DNA of 5,969 nucleotides from positions 1-5,969 of the forward strand of contig RGYP01000121.1 in NCBI GenBank assembly GCA_010031985.1, written 5' to 3'. The DNA is from Gammaproteobacteria bacterium (GTDB lineage: Bacteria > Pseudomonadota > Gammaproteobacteria > Steroidobacterales > Steroidobacteraceae). Every line of letters begins with the position of its first letter. Within the stretch, counting starts at the first letter, position 1. Made by a program: the position numbers and the translations under genes. This document shows positions 1 through 5,750 of the stretch, one piece after another. The notes below the pieces were generated by a model. The model saw only the letters and a list, made by a program, of their open reading frames with translations, made no database searches and was not told the origin of the DNA.

Positions 1-1284
1 ATTCCATTCGATCGCGATCAGACTGGCGGCTTTGCGCTGTCTCTGGAAGCAGCGCACAGTCGGGCGCGTGTCGCGCGCGTGTCCGGTGACCTGGCTGGTC
101 GTGCCATCATGACCTCGCTGGTTGCTGCGGTGCGACGTGCTGCGCACGTCAAAATCATTGAAGGCATGCGGGCAATCGCCTTGCTGCATCGAGAAGAGCG
201 AGTAGAGGGCGCGATGGTGCGCAGTCCCGCTGGCGAGGGCGTCATCAGTGCGGGTCATACCGTCCTCGCCTCGGGTGGCAGCGGCGGTTTGTTCGCCGTC
301 ACGACTAACCCCATAGAGGCACGAGGCTCGGCGCTTGCGCAAGCGTTCTGTGCGGGTGCTGCGCTCGCCGATGTCGAGTTCCTACAGTTTCACCCGACGG
401 CCCTGGCAACGGGGTCCGACCCTGCGCCTTTGATCACGGAAGCGCTACGTGGCGCAGGTGCACGGCTGGTCAACGATCAAGGTATTGCCTTCATGTCGCG
501 CTACCATGCCGCGGCTGATCTCGCGCCGCGGGATATCGTGGCAAGAGCGATCCATGTCGAAACCACCTCCCACGGCGGGGCGTGGCTCGATTGTCGTGAT
601 GCCGTCGGGGCGCGATTCCCCGAGGCCTTTCCCACGGTCTTTGGTGCCTGCATGGCGGCGGGAATCGATCCCAGATCAATGCCGATTCCGGTCGCCGTCG
701 CAGCCCACTATCACATGGGCGGTGTCGTGACCGACCTCGAGGGCCAGTCCACACTCGAAGGTTTGTCGGCCTGTGGCGAGTGCGCGAGCACGGGCGCACA
801 TGGTGCGAATCGCCTGGCCTCCAATTCTTTGTTGGAGTCGGTAGTTTTTGCCGCAAGGATTGCCGAGCGCTTGCGTAATTCTTTGTTACCGCCCATGCTA
901 AGTCGGCAGCCGGATGTTGCTCGCGAAAGCACCTTACTCGCGCCGCCCCGAGTGGCGACCGCGACCTTGCAGCAATTGCGCCTCGCGATGTCGGCAGACT
1001 GTGGCGTCGTACGCGATGCGAGCGGCTTGCAACGACTACTCGACTGGCTAGACAGTCAGTCGGGAGGACGTTCGGTGCCGAGCGCTCTGCTCGCTGCCCG
1101 ATTGATAGTCGTTGCGGCGCTGGCCCGTACCGAAAGCCGTGGCAGTCATTTCAGAGCGGATTACCGTACGACCGCAACGATCCCTTCGCGCAGCGTGCTG
1201 CGGCGGAATGATCGCGGCGATGTTCTCATCGAGCATCGGCCCGTCGGTACCGATGCCACCCCCACCCAAGTCGAGACTGTATGA
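1..1284 (+). CDS. nadB: L-aspartate oxidase, 5'-truncated by the window edge
   Basis: This flavoprotein oxidises L-aspartate to iminoaspartate, the first step of de novo NAD synthesis in the cytoplasm; NadA then condenses the product to quinolinate. The frame is open from base 1 (427 codons visible). Comparison with the remembered E. coli protein (about 540 residues) suggests roughly 108 N-terminal residues, including the Rossmann FAD-binding motif, lie outside the window. Visible family motifs are EAAHS (Glu16 of the fragment), QFHPTAL (His131), APRDIVARAI (Arg177), AHYHMGGV (His236) and HGANRLASNSLLE (Arg271). These correspond to E. coli Glu121, His244, Arg290, His351 and Arg386, with the 46- and 35-residue spacings exactly preserved. 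A C-terminal ESRGSHFRADY matches the family's helical domain. HYHMGGV rather than the enterobacterial HYTCGGV is wording I associate with alphaproteobacteria. The stop overlaps the nadC start as ATGA, which implies one transcript and translational coupling. Confidence 0.96.
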   Translation: MPFDRDQTGGFALSLEAAHSRARVARVSGDLAGRAIMTSLVAAVRRAAHVKIIEGMRAIALLHREERVEGAMVRSPAGEGVISAGHTVLASGGSGGLFAVTTNPIEARGSALAQAFCAGAALADVEFLQFHPTALATGSDPAPLITEALRGAGARLVNDQGIAFMSRYHAAADLAPRDIVARAIHVETTSHGGAWLDCRDAVGARFPEAFPTVFGACMAAGIDPRSMPIPVAVAAHYHMGGVVTDLEGQSTLEGLSACGECASTGAHGANRLASNSLLESVVFAARIAERLRNSLLPPMLSRQPDVARESTLLAPPRVATATLQQLRLAMSADCGVVRDASGLQRLLDWLDSQSGGRSVPSALLAARLIVVAALARTESRGSHFRADYRTTATIPSRSVLRRNDRGDVLIEHRPVGTDATPTQVETV

Positions 1285-2153
1285 GCCGTTCCATGACCAT
1301 TACTAACCTGTCGCCATTACCCGATCTGTTGCTCGAACCCATTGTTCGTATGGCGCTAGGCGAAGACCTGTTGCCCAGCGGAGATATCACGAGCGACTGT
1401 GTGATCGAGCACGATACTCGGGTCGAGTTGCATCTGCGGGCGCGTGAGGCGGGTGTGTTCGCGGGCTGCGATGCGGCGCAACTCGCGGCGAGGCTGGTCG
1501 ATCCTGCGATTCAGCTCGACTGGAAGATTGCCGAAGGCGGTGCCTTGGTTCCGGGTGCAGTTGTCGGGGTGCTTGCCGGAAATGCCCGCAAAGTATTGAT
1601 GGTCGAACGCACCGTCTTGAACTTCCTCGGGCACCTTTCCGGGGTTGCGACGACGACGTCGCGATACGTCGCGGCAGTGGCCGGCACACGAGCCAAAGTC
1701 ACCTGCACTCGCAAGACGACCCCTGGACTACGAATTCCGGAAAAGCGCGCAGTGCTGCTCGGCGGTGGCTCAAACCATCGATTTTCTTTGGGTGATGCGC
1801 TGCTGATCAAAGATAACCATATCGTGGCCGCCGGCGGCTTGCGTAGCGCGCTTGAACGAGCTCGCGAGCGCGCAGGGCACATGCGTATCGTTGAGGTCGA
1901 AGTTGATACCTTGGAGCAGTTGGTCATTGCTCTCGAGTATCGCCCTGACTGCATTCTGCTCGATAACATGCCGCTTGATATTTTGTGCGAAGCGGTGCGG
2001 CTCGTTGCCGGGCGCTGCACCCTCGAGGCCTCTGGCGGCATCACACTCGAAACCATCGCTGACGTTGCAAAGACCGGGGTCGACTACATCTCGGTGGGTG
2101 CACTCACTCACTCGGCGCGCCGGCTGGACTTCGGACTCGATGCACCGAATTAA
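1281..2153 (+). CDS. nadC: Nicotinate-nucleotide pyrophosphorylase (quinolinate phosphoribosyltransferase)
   Basis: It converts quinolinate and PRPP to nicotinate mononucleotide, CO2 and pyrophosphate, the third step of de novo NAD synthesis, in the cytoplasm. Its 290 residues match the family's 280-300. The N-terminal domain carries ALGEDLLPSGDITSD (about 25-39). The barrel domain follows with ERTVLNFLGHLSG (Arg110), TRKTTPG (Arg144, Lys145), NHRF (His166, Arg167), LIKDNHI (Lys177), EVEVD (Glu207), LLDNM (Asp228) and LEASGGIT (248-255). These active-site residues sit at a constant offset of 5-6 from the Mycobacterium/Salmonella numbering I remember. I chose the ATG at 1281 because it overlaps the nadB stop by 4 bases. 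An ATG at 1293 is a workable alternative, and neither has a strong Shine-Dalgarno sequence. The TAA overlaps the coaX stop on the other strand. Confidence 0.97.
   Translation: MSRSMTITNLSPLPDLLLEPIVRMALGEDLLPSGDITSDCVIEHDTRVELHLRAREAGVFAGCDAAQLAARLVDPAIQLDWKIAEGGALVPGAVVGVLAGNARKVLMVERTVLNFLGHLSGVATTTSRYVAAVAGTRAKVTCTRKTTPGLRIPEKRAVLLGGGSNHRFSLGDALLIKDNHIVAAGGLRSALERARERAGHMRIVEVEVDTLEQLVIALEYRPDCILLDNMPLDILCEAVRLVAGRCTLEASGGITLETIADVAKTGVDYISVGALTHSARRLDFGLDAPN
2150..2153. other. Shared TTAA carrying two convergent stop codons
   Basis: The palindrome TTAA supplies the TAA of nadC on the plus strand (2151-2153) and the TAA of coaX on the minus strand (2150-2152). The two genes therefore overlap tail to tail by 4 bases with no intergenic space. 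No GC-rich hairpin with a T tract is visible on either strand here; the only local inverted repeat is AGGA-CCTG-TCCT at 2153-2164, too weak to be a convincing terminator. Transcripts from either side probably run into the opposite gene unless Rho stops them. Confidence 0.95.
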
Positions 2154-2959
2154 GGACCTGTCCTGTTGTCCGCCATGGCGCTCGCGAGCAGAACACCACG
2201 CAGCACGAGGTCTGGGATAATGCGGTCAAAGATCCCCTCTTGCTCAAAGAGTCCGGCAAAACCCCCTGTACCGATGGTCGTTACCTCCTCTTTCCGACCC
2301 CCGAAATTTTCAGCGCGAAGTCGCCGCAAGATCTCGCGAACGGCCCCGAGTTGACCATAATATGCGCCGCTTTGCATGCTCTCTACGGTAGATTTCCCAA
2401 GGCATTCGCTACCCTGCATCGTCATGATCTCGACCGCCGGGAGCTTTGCTGTGCGCATCTCTAAAGCTTCAAGCGAGATGCGCAGGCCAGCAACGATCAC
2501 TCCACCGAGATAGTCCCGATCCGCGGTAACGGCGCAAAAAGTGGTGGCGGTGCCAAAATCAACGATGAGCAGATTTTTCCCCGGAAACATCTGCGTCGCA
2601 GCAATGGCGTTTGCGATCCGATCGGCGCCGACCTCGAGCGGATTGCGATAGCGAACACGAAGACCTGTACGTTCGCCGGCCTGCAGTACAAAAGGTTCGA
2701 TACCAAAATATTTTTGACATGCACCCCGTACTGAATATAACGCGTCGGGTACTACTGATGCGATACCGATTCGCGTGATCGCGGTCGGATCGACATTGTT
2801 GTCGCGGATCGCGGCTCGAAGAAACACGCCTAGCTCATCGCTGGAAGCGCGGGCATCCGAGGTCTTGCGTACCTGCAGAACGATCGGTGCGGTGATGCTT
2901 GACCCCGTATAGAGCCCGGCATGCAAAGTGGTATTACCCAGGTCGATGCATAGAATCAT
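2150..2959 (-). CDS. coaX: Type III pantothenate kinase
   Basis: It phosphorylates pantothenate to 4'-phosphopantothenate, the committed step to CoA. Known type III enzymes differ from CoaA in needing a monovalent cation and escaping CoA feedback inhibition. The 269-residue length is typical. It has the ASKHA fold signatures: CIDLGNTT at 4-11 (phosphate 1, Asp6), VGADR at 110-114 (the type III hallmark; Asp113 is the expected catalytic base), VDFGTATTF at 133-141 (phosphate 2), a GGVIVAGL segment at 152-159 followed by the TAKLP helix, STVESMQSGAYYG, and TIGTGGFAGLF near the C-terminus. Position 157 is Ala where many homologues have Pro (aPG). The ATG at 2959 overlaps the panC stop by 4 bases, and AGGA lies 8 bases upstream at 2968-2971. 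It is the last gene of the panB-panC-coaX operon. It is clearly not CoaA or CoaW. Confidence 0.95.
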   Translation of the reverse strand: MILCIDLGNTTLHAGLYTGSSITAPIVLQVRKTSDARASSDELGVFLRAAIRDNNVDPTAITRIGIASVVPDALYSVRGACQKYFGIEPFVLQAGERTGLRVRYRNPLEVGADRIANAIAATQMFPGKNLLIVDFGTATTFCAVTADRDYLGGVIVAGLRISLEALEMRTAKLPAVEIMTMQGSECLGKSTVESMQSGAYYGQLGAVREILRRLRAENFGGRKEEVTTIGTGGFAGLFEQEGIFDRIIPDLVLRGVLLASAMADNRTGP

Positions 2960-3768
2960 AAAGAAGGTCCTGCGGGCTCTTGGTCGAGCGTCACGTTGTC
3001 GATCAAGCGTATATTGCCAAGGAAAGCGGCTGCTAGTCTTCGGCGTCTGCCATCCAAATCCGTATCCTCGACGTAATCGACTCGAAACCCCACGCGCGTG
3101 AGGAGCGTAAGGGCAGTGAGGGCGTCACCCGACTCGCGTAGAGTTCGATACAGCAGCGGTGCGAGACTACGTTGATCATCGGTCAATCGCGAGTTGCGCG
3201 AACTCATGGCAAGACCGTCGCTCTCGCGCACGGTGGGGCAGGAAACGATCGTCCAGGGTAGGAAAAATGCCCGTGCCATGTTGCGGATCAACACCAGCTG
3301 CTGCAGGTCTTTTTCGCCGAAATAGGCGCGTTGTTTCGTGGGGTCGACGCTGCTCTGTGCAATCTGCAACAACTTCATCACAACGGAGAGCACACCATCG
3401 AAGTGACCCGGGCGGGATAGCCCGCACAGTGATTGCGACAACTTGCGCTCGTGCACCTGGTAGGTATATCCATCCGAGTAAATTTGATCTGTCTCAGGAA
3501 GCAACACATGATCAACGCCGTTTTCTTTGGCGAGCTCGAGGTCGGTCTGCAGTGTTCGCGGATACTGCGCGAGATCATACGGATCATCGAACTGCGTCGG
3601 ATTCACAAAAATCGACAGTAACACTACATCGCATTCTTTCCGAGCCTTAGAAATCAGCGATGTATGACCTGCATGCAAATTACCCATGGTGGGGACGAAG
3701 CCGAGCGGCTCTTGATACAGCCCGCGTTTGACAGCGACCCAAGACTCGACGGAGCGATGAACGATCAA
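2956..3768 (-). CDS. panC: Pantothenate synthetase (pantoate-beta-alanine ligase)
   Basis: It joins pantoate and beta-alanine with ATP through a pantoyl-adenylate, completing pantothenate. The 270 residues compare with 283 in E. coli. Visible motifs are VPTMGNLHAGH at 25-35 (the HxGH nucleotidyl-transfer motif, His32 and His35), FVNPTQF at 54-60, LSRPGHFDGV at 117-126, YFGEKDLQQL at 149-158, and the KMSKS-equivalent MSSRN at 188-192. The start is a TTG (3766-3768). It is supported by a GGAG 7 bases upstream, the TTGA overlap with the panB stop, and the absence of any other start codon before the HxGH motif. Two oddities: about six extra residues (139-144) precede the GEKD motif, and the C-terminal dimerisation domain is shorter by roughly 20 residues, although the closing RLIDN is kept. 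It is the middle gene of a coupled operon. Confidence 0.96.
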   Translation of the reverse strand: MIVHRSVESWVAVKRGLYQEPLGFVPTMGNLHAGHTSLISKARKECDVVLLSIFVNPTQFDDPYDLAQYPRTLQTDLELAKENGVDHVLLPETDQIYSDGYTYQVHERKLSQSLCGLSRPGHFDGVLSVVMKLLQIAQSSVDPTKQRAYFGEKDLQQLVLIRNMARAFFLPWTIVSCPTVRESDGLAMSSRNSRLTDDQRSLAPLLYRTLRESGDALTALTLLTRVGFRVDYVEDTDLDGRRRRLAAAFLGNIRLIDNVTLDQEPAGPSL

Positions 3769-4568
3769 GTGTCAGCTCCGAACGATTCGTCTGTCGACGG
3801 AAAGGCAGCGGCGCGAACATCTGCAGCGTAGGCTTCCAGCGCCGCGCTCACGCCTTGTGCATGATCGGCATAGCGGCGTACAAAGCGGGGTTCGAAGTTT
3901 TTATCGAGACCGAGCATGTCGGTGATCACAAGTACCTGTCCGTCACACGCGGAGCCCGCGCCGATACCGATGGTCGGTACGGTAAGTGCACGGGTAATAC
4001 TGCCAGCAAGATCACGCGGCACACACTCGATAACCAAAGAAAAAACGCCGCAGTCTTGAAGTCGCAGTGCCTGGTCGTGAAGGCTGGCCTCGGCTACTGG
4101 CCCACGACCCTGAACGCAGAACCCCCCCAATGCATGCACATGCTGCGGTGTGAGACCGATGTGTCCCATAACCGGCACTCCGCTGCGAACGACATATTGA
4201 ATGTCCGAATCGGATCCATGGACACCCTCGAGCTTGATGGCATTGGCCCCGGCCCGCATCAGGCGCTCGACCGCGCGCATCAGCGCGCTGCGGCCGCGTC
4301 GATGCGAGAGGAACGGCAAGTCCGCAACTATAAATCCCCCGGATCCGAGCCCGCGACGTACCGCCGCCGTGTGCGAGACCATCATCGGCACGTCGGCACC
4401 GAGCGTATCGGTGAAGCCATGGACAGTCATCGCGACTGAATCGCCGACGAGTACGGCGTCGATCGAGGTTTTGGCGATGAGTCGCGCCATGAGCGCGTCG
4501 TAACAAGTTATGAGCGCGAGTTTCTGACCGAGGCTTTTGGCCTCGGCGAATCGGCGAAGTGTTGTCAT
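3765..4568 (-). CDS. panB: 3-methyl-2-oxobutanoate hydroxymethyltransferase (ketopantoate hydroxymethyltransferase)
   Basis: It transfers a hydroxymethyl group from 5,10-methylene-tetrahydrofolate to alpha-ketoisovalerate, giving ketopantoate, the first committed step of pantothenate synthesis. From the ATG at 4568 it has 267 residues (E. coli 264). ITCYDA is at 20-25, VLVGDSVAM at 39-47 (Asp43), IVADLPF at 80-86 (Asp83), GANAIKLEG at 107-115 (Glu114), MGHIGLTPQ at 134-142, IECVP at 180-184 (Glu181) and PTIGIGAG further on. The Asp, Asp and Glu metal ligands and the catalytic Glu181 fall within two residues of their E. coli positions, which confirms the start. AAGGA lies 10 bases upstream (4579-4583). 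An in-frame GTG at 4646 would add 26 residues with no family match. Cys151 replaces the usual basic residue in GG-aromatic-K/R-VQG. It leads the operon, and its TGA overlaps panC's TTG. Confidence 0.97.
   Translation of the reverse strand: MTTLRRFAEAKSLGQKLALITCYDALMARLIAKTSIDAVLVGDSVAMTVHGFTDTLGADVPMMVSHTAAVRRGLGSGGFIVADLPFLSHRRGRSALMRAVERLMRAGANAIKLEGVHGSDSDIQYVVRSGVPVMGHIGLTPQHVHALGGFCVQGRGPVAEASLHDQALRLQDCGVFSLVIECVPRDLAGSITRALTVPTIGIGAGSACDGQVLVITDMLGLDKNFEPRFVRRYADHAQGVSAALEAYAADVRAAAFPSTDESFGADT
3776..3779 (-). promoter_or_regulatory. Ribosome binding site deciding the TTG start of panC
   Basis: GGAG on the minus strand, inside the last codons of panB, lies 7 bases before the TTG at 3768. 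It is the best Shine-Dalgarno sequence in the neighbourhood. It supports initiation at a non-ATG codon that overlaps the panB stop, and ribosomes finishing panB could reload here. Confidence 0.6.
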
Positions 4569-4679
4569 GCGGTACCTGTCCTTGAGGATCACGTCCGGGG
4601 CGTAGGTTACATGTTTTTCAAGCGCAGCGATGAGTCCGGAAAACACTGCGACAGCTTGTTACGGCATCCAGCATCCTCG

Positions 4680-4699
4680 ATCGCGAACCATCGCGTACC
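4680..4699. repeat. Tandem 10-base direct repeat between panB and the acyltransferase gene
   Basis: ATCGCGAACC is followed immediately by ATCGCGTACC, two abutting 10-base units differing at one position. The 10-base period is close to one helical turn, and the pair lies just downstream of the candidate pan promoter -10, around its predicted start point. This arrangement would suit an operator bound on one face of the helix. No such function is established here, and chance is not excluded. Confidence 0.4.
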
Positions 4700-4706
4700 T
4701 GGCAAA

Positions 4707-4734
4707 ACCATAAGCGCCGAAACACTTGCTTCAA
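4707..4734 (-). promoter_or_regulatory. Candidate sigma-70-type promoter for panB-panC-coaX
   Basis: On the minus strand TTGAAG (-35, 4729-4734) and TATGGT (-10, 4707-4712) are separated by 16 bases. They match consensus at 5 of 6 and 4 of 6 positions. Transcription would start near 4700 and give a leader of about 130 bases before the panB ATG. It is the best match I found by eye in the 219-base divergent intergenic region, but the assignment is inference. Confidence 0.3.
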
Positions 4735-4798
4735 GCATCAGTGGGCCGCGATTGAAGGTGTAACGTAAACAGTGTTATCCACCACACATGCACCTCCT
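4731..4798 (-). other. Perfect Shine-Dalgarno sequence followed by an 18-codon frame (possible leader peptide)
   Basis: On the minus strand AGGAGG (4793-4798), continuing as AGGAGGTG, precedes a GTG at 4787 by 5 bases. That GTG opens an 18-codon frame ending with TGA at 4731-4733; the peptide would begin MWWITLFTLHLQ. An ATG at 4789 in another frame stops after four codons. The same bases encode codons 2-4 of the plus-strand acyltransferase, so the match may be incidental. It would only be transcribed from a promoter upstream of the one proposed at 4707-4734. Confidence 0.18.
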
Positions 4799-5666
4799 CA
4801 ATGAAACTAACGAACCGTGGCCGCCGCCGCTACCTGAATCTCAGGGCTTCGTCGCACCACCGGTACCCAGCGTCTCAGAGGCTGTTCTAGCGTTTGCCAA
4901 AGCGTTGCTGGGCGATCCGACGGGCGGTATCCACGTCATTCTTCGCGGTCTGGGTGTTCTGGTGCTCGCAGCGACTTGCATACCCCTTCATTTGCTGTGG
5001 CGAAAAATTGGCGCTCATTCGCCGTGGTCTCGACGATTCATGACCGGCGCCACCCGCCTGTGCGGAATCCGTGTCAAAATCATTGGTAAGCCTGCCGCCC
5101 GCAAAACCTTCTTCGTATCCAACCATCTAAGTTGGACTGACGCTCTGATACTTGGCGGACTTACAGGTGGCGTATTTGTGGCTCAGGACGGGATCGCGAA
5201 ATGGCCCGTGCTGCACTTTATCTGCAGCCTCAACGATACGGTGTTCGTGCGGCGCAGCGATCGGCTCGGGGTCGTCGGTCAAATCGACGAAATGCGTACG
5301 CAGTTCGAGCGACATAAACGGCTGATCCTTTTTCCTGAGGGCACTTGTGGTGACGGGCGACGACTATTGCCGTTCAAACCTGCCCTTTTCGCCATGCTGA
5401 CGCCGGCGCCCGCCGATACGGTCCTGCAACCGGTGGTCATCGACTGTGATGAGCCCGGACGAAATCTTGCATGGCTTGGACTCGAAACTGGCGCTGCAAA
5501 CTGTTGGCGCCTGCTGGCGAGGAGCGGTAGTTGGGAAGTGCGTGTTCATTTCCTTGACCCGATCTCGCCCGGCGCTTTTGCGGACAGGAAGTCGCTCGCG
5601 ATGCACTCACGTACAGTCATGGCAAAACGCCTCTCGGAAACGCTGGGCGGGCGACGAGTTTTGTAA
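4788..5666 (+). CDS. PlsC-type 1-acylglycerol-3-phosphate acyltransferase family protein
   Basis: The family transfers an acyl chain from acyl-ACP or acyl-CoA to a lysolipid at the inner membrane, classically lysophosphatidate to phosphatidate. Of 292 residues, 1-45 are proline-rich and not recognised. About 48-71 is hydrophobic and is probably a membrane anchor. The acyltransferase domain follows: SNHLSWTD at 111-118 (NHX4D catalytic motif, His113 and Asp118), TVFVRR at 151-156, LFPEGT at 181-186 and LPFKPALF at 194-201, then a LQPVVI segment. Family members commonly read EGTR or EGTT; here Cys187 follows. The form resembles alphaproteobacterial PlsC/OlsA-like proteins, so an ornithine-lipid or other lyso-acceptor is possible, and I give no symbol. 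No Shine-Dalgarno sequence precedes the ATG, but no downstream start keeps the membrane segment. It is transcribed divergently from panB. Confidence 0.88.
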   Translation: MHLLNETNEPWPPPLPESQGFVAPPVPSVSEAVLAFAKALLGDPTGGIHVILRGLGVLVLAATCIPLHLLWRKIGAHSPWSRRFMTGATRLCGIRVKIIGKPAARKTFFVSNHLSWTDALILGGLTGGVFVAQDGIAKWPVLHFICSLNDTVFVRRSDRLGVVGQIDEMRTQFERHKRLILFPEGTCGDGRRLLPFKPALFAMLTPAPADTVLQPVVIDCDEPGRNLAWLGLETGAANCWRLLARSGSWEVRVHFLDPISPGAFADRKSLAMHSRTVMAKRLSETLGGRRVL

Positions 5667-5693
5667 GAAAAATCGGGTTCGACGAGGACCCGA
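5666..5693 (-). terminator. Intrinsic-terminator-like hairpin reading leftward
   Basis: On the minus strand TCGGGT (5688-5693) pairs with ACCCGA (5673-5678) across a 9-base loop, followed by TTTTTCT (5666-5672). A longer alternative pairs CGGGTCGA (5695-5702) with the same right arm, using one bulge. On the plus strand no T tract follows, so the element suits a minus-strand transcript arriving from the right rather than the acyltransferase gene that ends at 5666. The 6-base stem is short for a strong terminator. Confidence 0.45.
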
Positions 5694-5750
5694 ACTCGAC
5701 CCGCCGTGCTACCTGATGCTTCTCCAGAGATTCAGTTCCTCGCGATACGA

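Noticed and set aside
10..19. GATCGCGATC palindrome, recalling cyanobacterial HIP1
   Set aside because: HIP1 is GCGATCGC, which is different. This single copy sits inside conserved nadB codons, and no abundance of the motif is seen.
1511..2056. 181-codon minus-strand frame opposite nadC
   Set aside because: It is antisense to a gene with all active-site residues in place. The translation is Ser/Arg/Pro-rich shadow sequence.
2153..2164. AGGA-CCTG-TCCT inverted repeat as a terminator for nadC
   Set aside because: The 4-base stem has no T tract and lies inside the coaX coding sequence.
3159..3650. 163-codon plus-strand frame opposite panC
   Set aside because: It is antisense to panC, with Arg/Ser-rich low-information translation and no start signal.
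3855..4439. 194-codon plus-strand frame opposite panB
   Set aside because: It lies wholly antisense to panB, whose catalytic residues align perfectly. The translation has no recognisable motif, and such antisense frames are common in GC-rich genes.
4569..4646. 26-residue N-terminal extension of PanB from a GTG at 4646
   Set aside because: It has no homology to the family. The ATG at 4568 gives normal length and near-exact E. coli numbering of catalytic residues, and it has its own ribosome binding site.
4775..4783. TTATCCACC, one mismatch from the DnaA box TTATCCACA
   Set aside because: About one such match is expected by chance in a window this size. No cluster of boxes, AT-rich unwinding region or dnaA/dnaN neighbour is present.
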